Shown here piece after piece: positions 15,083 to 19,273 of a stretch of DNA of 19,273 nucleotides. The notes beneath the pieces are model-generated. The model had not been told where the DNA came from. It saw only the letters and a list, made by a program, of their open reading frames with translations, and searched no databases. Source of the DNA: Candidatus Microgenomates bacterium (GTDB lineage: Bacteria > Patescibacteriota > Microgenomatia > UBA12405 > UBA6130). The stretch spans positions 1 to 19,273 of the forward strand of contig WFSR01000067.1 in the NCBI GenBank assembly GCA_015485895.1, read 5' to 3'. The stretch's first letter is position 1. Each line of letters starts with the position of its first letter. Both the position numbers and the translations under genes were made by a program.

Positions 15083-16696
15083 ATGGGGAATAAAACGCCA
15101 CACACTAGAAATTACAATATTGCTAAAGCTCCGGCGAGCTCCCGATCCCAATTGCCTCGTCAGAAACGTCTCGCTATAACTGCTATTCGTAAATCTAGGC
15201 CTAGTAGCTTAAAGTATCAGGGTAAAAAAATTATAATTATCGGTTTAGATGGGATGAGCCCTAAATTGTTTAATATTTTAGTGAGGAAGAGGATATTTAT
15301 TACGCTGGGTAAGATCAGAAAGAAGGGTGTCTATTCGGAGCTACTCTCTACGTTGCCGCCGGTAACGGCACCTGCATGGACGACGTTCGCTACGGGCGTT
15401 AATCCCGGCAAGCATGGTATTTATGATTTTTTTACTCCTCGTGATTCGTTATCAAAAATGTGGCCAGTAAGTGCTTTGGAAATAAAAAAGCTGACGTTTT
15501 ATCAAATACTTACTTTACACAAGATTCCGAGCATTTTGGTTAATCTGCCAGTTTCCTGGCCTCCTCTCACCCAAAACCCAACTATTACTAGTTTGCTGAC
15601 TAGGGGGGATGATGTTGTTTTTCCAAAATATTTGTTGAGAAAAATACCCCGACTTAAACATTATAAATTAATTCCAGAAAACTTGGCTAAAGTAGAAAAT
15701 AAAAAAAATAATGTGGAATTAGTGAAAGAGATTCGATCGATGGAGAAAAATCGTTTTGAGGTTTTTATGCAATTAACGCAACTTATCCAATGGGAAGCAG
15801 CTTTCCTTCTTTTCAGTGGGTCAGACTGGCTCAGTCACCGTTTTTATGGCCAATTGGTTGCTGGCACGGCCCCGGCAGAGGTGTGGCAATTTTTTGGTGA
15901 AATTGACAGTTACGTTTCTAAGATTTTAGATGTTTTGGGTGATATCAGCGATGTTCTAATCCTTTCCGATCATGGATTTAAAGTAGTTAAAAAACAATTT
16001 GCTATTAATCAGTGGTTATTTGATAAAGGTTACCTGGCAAGGAGAAGGGTGGAAGAAAGCAGGAGAGACGAGATTCAATTGTTTGCAAGACCCCGTGCCT
16101 TAGATTTGACAAGGTTAAGATTTCTACTAGACATCCCTTTTTTATCAAATTTCCTAGTGCGTTTTTACAAACTAGTTGGGCGTTACTTACCTTTTGCAGT
16201 AGAGGTGAAAGAAGAAGTTGATTCTCGGCGCACCGTTGCTCGAGCTACCCAATGGGGTATTTACCTGAATTTAAAAGAAAGATTTGAGGATGGATGGTTG
16301 ACAAAAGAAGAGGGTAGGCGCTTAGCTTTGGAAATAAAGCGCCAATTGAAACTTTTGCGAGATAAACAAGGGTCGCGAGTATTTAAGAGTGTTTTCTTAA
16401 AGGAGGAGATTTATCATGGGAATATGCTGAACAAGGCGCCAGATATTGTCTTTTGCCCTGGAAAGGACTGGCAGATAATTGCTTCTTTAAATGCAAGAAA
16501 GATCTTCGATGCTCGGCGAGCTAATGACCATGAAAGAAAAGGCATCTTCCTGGCTTGGGGGCGGAATATTAAAACTGATTCCCGCTTAGCGCATGCCGAG
16601 CTGCAAGATGTTTGTCCAACTATTCTCTGTAGTTTAGGAATTCCTCTCCCTAAATATTTTGATGGCGAGCCATTGAATGTTTTCAGGGGGAGATAG
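15083..16696 (+). CDS. Alkaline-phosphatase-superfamily phosphodiesterase (type I phosphodiesterase/nucleotide pyrophosphatase type)
   Basis: A 537-residue protein of the COG3379-like group. Two-metal site residues are D56 (IGLDGMSP), nucleophile-position T95 (PPVTAPAWTTFATG), D248 and H252 (SGSDWLSHRFY), D296-H297 (LSDHGF) and H483 (NDHERKG). All are present, so it is probably active on phosphodiester or phosphomonoester bonds. The substrate is unknown; lipid-phosphate or sugar-nucleotide turnover would suit the context. There is no signal peptide or membrane helix; about 45 basic, disordered N-terminal residues precede the first strand, so a cytoplasmic location is likely. AGAGAGGA lies 12 bp before the ATG, slightly far for an SD. 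Its last 14 bp overlap the convergent gene's end. Confidence 0.85.
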   Translation: MGNKTPHTRNYNIAKAPASSRSQLPRQKRLAITAIRKSRPSSLKYQGKKIIIIGLDGMSPKLFNILVRKRIFITLGKIRKKGVYSELLSTLPPVTAPAWTTFATGVNPGKHGIYDFFTPRDSLSKMWPVSALEIKKLTFYQILTLHKIPSILVNLPVSWPPLTQNPTITSLLTRGDDVVFPKYLLRKIPRLKHYKLIPENLAKVENKKNNVELVKEIRSMEKNRFEVFMQLTQLIQWEAAFLLFSGSDWLSHRFYGQLVAGTAPAEVWQFFGEIDSYVSKILDVLGDISDVLILSDHGFKVVKKQFAINQWLFDKGYLARRRVEESRRDEIQLFARPRALDLTRLRFLLDIPFLSNFLVRFYKLVGRYLPFAVEVKEEVDSRRTVARATQWGIYLNLKERFEDGWLTKEEGRRLALEIKRQLKLLRDKQGSRVFKSVFLKEEIYHGNMLNKAPDIVFCPGKDWQIIASLNARKIFDARRANDHERKGIFLAWGRNIKTDSRLAHAELQDVCPTILCSLGIPLPKYFDGEPLNVFRGR

Positions 16697-18428
16697 GTTT
16701 ACAGTAAAAGCGGATGATTTCCGTATTAAAACCAAGGAAAGTTAGCGCTTTTAAGGGGATGAAAAGAATAAGCCCAAGTAGACCTTTAAAAAAGTTTTTG
16801 TGGAAGCTAACGGTGACTGGATTGAAAAAAAATGGCCACCAAATTATTTTGGTGTTTTGAATTTTAAGCCCAGCATCTTGTATAAGGTTAGTGATTTTAC
16901 TCTTAGTGAAAAAATGGCGATGGGTGGGGTCTTGATAAGCTAAGTAGCCGTTCTGCAGGAATTTTTCAGTGAAATTACCTACTAAAGGAACTTCTATAAC
17001 CAAAATACCGTTTGGTTTTAGGAATGACTTTGCTTTCAATAAAATCTGTTTGGGTTTTCGGGTATGCTCTAGAACATGATAGAGACTGACAACATCAAAT
17101 TTTTGCTTGGTTTTCAATTGTTCTATGCTTTGGGAGATGATGTGAAATTGGCTGGACGCTGTTTTGATATCGACCCCCTGGGCATCAATTTCCCTTAAAA
17201 TGGCCAATTTTACCAACTCGCCTTTCCCACAGCCGAGATCCAGGAGAAAGAATACTTTCTTAGCAATATTTTTTTGGATACCGTCCAGCCGCTCTTTTGT
17301 TAAAAGATAATCAAGATAGTAGTGTATGCTTGCTTGGAAAGCTCGAAGAGTAGTTCGAAATGTTTTGGGATAATAAATTAACTCTTTGACGGTAAGGGCT
17401 GCATAAATAAGGATGGAAAAAAATATTCGTAATATTCTTAAAATGCCAGGAAAATTTTTGATGATAGTGACGAGCTGATTCTTTCTGATGTGATAAAGCA
17501 ATTGGTTGTGTTTTATGTGGGAGCGAATGGTTAATGAGCCTTTATGATAAACGACGCTTTTGTAACAATACCAACTTTGCCCTCCGGCTTTTTGGGCTCT
17601 TAAGTTTAAATCGACATCTTCATAATGAAGGAAATAGTTATCGTCAAAACCGCCGAGTTGTAAAAAGAAGTCTTTGTCAATAAGAAAGCAAGTCCCATTA
17701 GCATAATCAATTAGCTGATTGTGATTATATTGCCCCTGGTCTAGTTCGCCATGCCCCCGTCCAAATCCAAATCCGGGAAAGCGGTAAATGCCGCCTACAT
17801 TATCGATGATGTTTTTGCGGGGCCAAAAGAGAATTTTTGGCTGGACAATGATTTTTGAATTTTTTAAAGAAAATTGCACCAATTCTCTGAGCCAGTTTTT
17901 CTCCACCAAAGTATCGCTATTGAGAAAAATTAGTTTTTTGCCTTGGGCAACTTTGGCGGCGATATTGTTTGCCTTGGCAAAACCCAAATTTTCTTTGTTG
18001 AAGATAACTCTAAATTTTATGTCATGCTGAGTAGAGAGGAGCCATGCATCAGAGCGCACTCCGCCCGCAGGCTTGGCGAGGACGAGTGGAGCTGATGCTG
18101 GCGACTCTAATGACAATTTACCATTTGCTGAAGATCCTGAACTTTTCGACTTCGTCGAAAAATCAGGATGACGGACTGAAAGGTCATGCTGATTTCCCGA
18201 CGTCTGCCAACCGGCGGAGTCGGGGCGGGCAAGTTCGGGATGGCGAGGTGATGGGTTGGAACTTAACTCTTTTAAGAGTTCTTTGCTCCCATCGGTTGAA
18301 TTATTATCGGCAACAATAATTTCAAAATAGGGGTAATCAGTGTTTTCTAAAGAATCGAGACACTTTTGGAGATAAGTTTTACCATTATAATTTACGATGA
18401 TGATAGAAACCAGAGGCCATTTAGACAT
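16683..18428 (-). CDS. GT2 glycosyltransferase fused to a SAM-dependent methyltransferase, with an in-frame repeat insertion
   Basis: A 581-residue two-domain protein. The GT2 domain starts with VSIIIVNYNG (7-16) and continues with VADNNSTDGS (39-48), ENLGFAKANN (146-155), the DxD-like LNSDT (169-173) and HYEDVDLNLR (268-277), as in rhamnosyltransferase-like WbbL/RfbF families. A membrane-prone segment lies at about 328-348. The class I methyltransferase domain spans about 390-545, with SAM-binding DLGCGKGE (397-404), SLYHVLEH (448-455) and LKPNGILVIEVP (470-481). Residues about 56-137 are not GT2-like. They are Ser/Pro/Arg-rich and come from the repeat mosaic at 18020-18263, placed in a loop between two core strands. 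The gene overlaps the upstream transferase by 8 bp. The fusion suggests a sugar is added, then methylated, perhaps as a chain cap. Activity despite the insertion is unproven. Confidence 0.85.
   Translation of the reverse strand: MSKWPLVSIIIVNYNGKTYLQKCLDSLENTDYPYFEIIVADNNSTDGSKELLKELSSNPSPRHPELARPDSAGWQTSGNQHDLSVRHPDFSTKSKSSGSSANGKLSLESPASAPLVLAKPAGGVRSDAWLLSTQHDIKFRVIFNKENLGFAKANNIAAKVAQGKKLIFLNSDTLVEKNWLRELVQFSLKNSKIIVQPKILFWPRKNIIDNVGGIYRFPGFGFGRGHGELDQGQYNHNQLIDYANGTCFLIDKDFFLQLGGFDDNYFLHYEDVDLNLRAQKAGGQSWYCYKSVVYHKGSLTIRSHIKHNQLLYHIRKNQLVTIIKNFPGILRILRIFFSILIYAALTVKELIYYPKTFRTTLRAFQASIHYYLDYLLTKERLDGIQKNIAKKVFFLLDLGCGKGELVKLAILREIDAQGVDIKTASSQFHIISQSIEQLKTKQKFDVVSLYHVLEHTRKPKQILLKAKSFLKPNGILVIEVPLVGNFTEKFLQNGYLAYQDPTHRHFFTKSKITNLIQDAGLKIQNTKIIWWPFFFNPVTVSFHKNFFKGLLGLILFIPLKALTFLGFNTEIIRFYCKPISP
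18046..18098. repeat. Hairpin unit 1 of the mosaic
   Basis: The outer arms GCATCAG (18046-18052) and CTGATGC (18092-18098) pair perfectly. The inner arms CACTC-CGCC (18057-18065) pair with GGCG (18075-18078) and GAGTG (18084-18088) around bulges. On the coding (minus) strand this unit encodes the LVLAKPAGGVRSD peptide. Confidence 0.65.
18134..18169. repeat. Hairpin unit 2 of the mosaic
   Basis: The arms ATCCTGA (18134-18140) and TCAGGAT (18163-18169) enclose TTTTCGAC (18143-18150) and GTCGAAAA (18154-18161) around a TTC loop. This is 15 paired bases with a 2-versus-1-base internal bulge. Confidence 0.75.
18196..18224. repeat. Hairpin unit 3 of the mosaic
   Basis: CCCGAC (18196-18201) pairs with GTCGGG (18219-18224). 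TCTGCC (18203-18208) pairs with GGCGGA (18213-18218) with one G-T wobble around an AACC loop. Confidence 0.65.
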
Positions 18429-19273
18429 CTTTCAACCATCGCCAACCCTTTAACAACAAATATGTTAGGCTAGTTTGGCCAAACATAATAGTCTCAGCCT
18501 GGTTATTCTCTTGCCTAAAAGATATTACTTTTTTTCTTTTTTCTAAAATGTGGTGAAAATTTTTGCAGTTCCAAAGGATGCCTTGCCAGATTTTAGCAGC
18601 AGAAATTATTCTACCTTGGATGAGAAGGGCAAAGGTGATAGCAAGCCAACCAACAAGATTGGCAGGGACCAGCCAAATAAGCGTCTTGCGAGAAGCATTT
18701 TTTAGAATGCTTTGAAGATGATTTTTGGCACCTTCAAAAAAAATTCGTTGGTAAGTTTTTTTTGTTAGGCTACTTTTAGCGAAATGGCGTACTTTAGCTT
18801 GGGGGAGGAAAACAACTTGATATCCGGCTAGCCAAACTCGCCAACAAAGATCAGTATCTTCACCATAGATGAGGTAATCTTTATCAAAACCGCCAATTTT
18901 ATCAAAAACTTTTCTCCTTACGGCAAGACCGGCGGTGCGGCCGGCAAAAATTAATTGCTCCTGGTCATATGTGCTTTTGTGCTGAGAGTGGCCTAATTCG
19001 TAGGGGAGTCCCCAGGGGGAAAGAAAGTGTCCGATGGTATCGATTTTGGAGGTGTGTCCCAGTAACAGTTTGGTCTGGATGGCCCCTATTTGGGGGCGGT
19101 TTTGAAACGCTTTGGCTATGTCGCCCAAACAAGCTTTGTCGATTTCCGTATCTGCATCTAGAAAAAATAAGTATTTGCCCCGGGCAGCCCTAGCCCCAAT
19201 ATTTCTGCTTTGGGCGGCGCCTAGATTTTTTTTATTGAAAACAACCTTAAGGCTCGGCGCATAAGAGCTCCAC
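18421..19273 (-). CDS. Family 2 glycosyltransferase, N-terminus beyond the window
   Basis: The frame stays open to the window edge, so the gene is 5'-truncated here; 283 residues are visible. A TTG at 19126-19128 is internal, not the start, because GT2 motifs continue upstream of it: FNKKNLGAAQSRNIGARAARG and the DxD site FLDADTEID. Downstream are TAGLAVRRKVFDKIGGFD and the YGEDTDLCWR acidic pair, typical of rhamnosyltransferase-like GT2 enzymes. A hydrophobic segment near LIWLVPANLVGWLAITFALL suggests membrane association. It lies first in a minus-strand pair and overlaps the following GT2-methyltransferase gene by 8 bp. The two probably add neighbouring sugars to one glycan. Confidence 0.85.
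   Translation of the reverse strand, partial: WSSYAPSLKVVFNKKNLGAAQSRNIGARAARGKYLFFLDADTEIDKACLGDIAKAFQNRPQIGAIQTKLLLGHTSKIDTIGHFLSPWGLPYELGHSQHKSTYDQEQLIFAGRTAGLAVRRKVFDKIGGFDKDYLIYGEDTDLCWRVWLAGYQVVFLPQAKVRHFAKSSLTKKTYQRIFFEGAKNHLQSILKNASRKTLIWLVPANLVGWLAITFALLIQGRIISAAKIWQGILWNCKNFHHILEKRKKVISFRQENNQAETIMFGQTSLTYLLLKGWRWLKDV

Larger units (their letters stand above)
18020..18263. repeat. Mosaic of three palindromic repeats inserted in frame in a GT2 gene
   Basis: The segment is visibly more GC-rich than its surroundings and contains three hairpin-forming units (18046-18098, 18134-18169, 18196-18224). The word GTCATGCTGA occurs directly twice (18021-18030 and 18183-18192), and a near-identical inverted copy, GTCATCCTGA, reads on the minus strand at 18163-18172. 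Such words edge dispersed palindromes in many bacterial genomes. The length keeps the host frame open, adding about 82 residues. The layout resembles the coding-region palindromes (RPE) known from Rickettsia, but homology is not implied. Confidence 0.75.

Noticed and set aside
18046..18224. Hairpin group considered as a CRISPR array or transcription terminator
   Set aside because: The units differ from one another, have no regular spacers, and lie inside an open coding frame. No T-run follows the stems.
18044..18319. A 91-codon plus-strand open frame across the repeat mosaic
   Set aside because: It is antisense to a clear GT2 gene, and its peptide looks like no protein family. The repeat units simply lack stops in several frames.

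Overview
The window looks like part of a surface-glycan or glycoprotein-glycosylation locus from a member of the Candidate Phyla Radiation (Patescibacteria), most likely in or near the Microgenomates. This assignment is inference. It rests on a run of GT39-like membrane proteins with a signature I associate with that group (DE(A)..GYNAYS...TGRDE.G...PL.F.SFGDYKP), very compact AT-leaning DNA, stop/start overlaps of 4-11 bp, few Shine-Dalgarno sites, and a palindromic repeat mosaic embedded in a gene. No rRNA, tRNA or taxonomic marker gene is present to confirm it.

Positions 1-12325, plus strand: the tail of an unrecognised charged helical protein is followed by a multi-spanning GT-C glycosyltransferase of the 'WGQ.D / HERYLYP' type (210-1523). 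Then come five consecutive paralogous GT39/ArnT-like membrane glycosyltransferases (1510-9774), mostly joined by ATGA or short overlaps. The last one overlaps a VapB-like ribbon-helix-helix antitoxin, which overlaps a VapC-like PIN toxin (9771-10435). A WaaE-like GT2 transferase and a GT4 transferase (10446-12325) close this block.

Positions 12328-16696: a minus-strand TMTC-like membrane protein (HTH-like N-terminus, GT-C-like membrane core, four C-terminal TPRs) is divergent from a plus-strand pair, an atypical GT-A transferase and an alkaline-phosphatase-superfamily phosphodiesterase. The 42-bp divergent spacer carries promoter-like elements and an 8-bp inverted repeat.

Positions 16683-19273, minus strand: a GT2 transferase cut by the window edge is followed by a GT2-methyltransferase fusion. 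The fusion carries about 82 in-frame residues encoded by a mosaic of three hairpin-forming repeats (18020-18263).

Working model (inference): cytoplasmic GT2/GT4 enzymes and the methyltransferase build and cap lipid-linked sugars. The GT-C enzymes use polyprenyl-phosphate sugars on the outer membrane face to decorate glycans or proteins. The tandem GT39 array suggests several parallel or sequential additions. The strongest items to check are the in-frame repeat mosaic, the five-member GT39 array with a toxin-antitoxin pair coupled to its end, and the compact divergent promoter. No gap of 300 bases or more without a gene occurs in the window.
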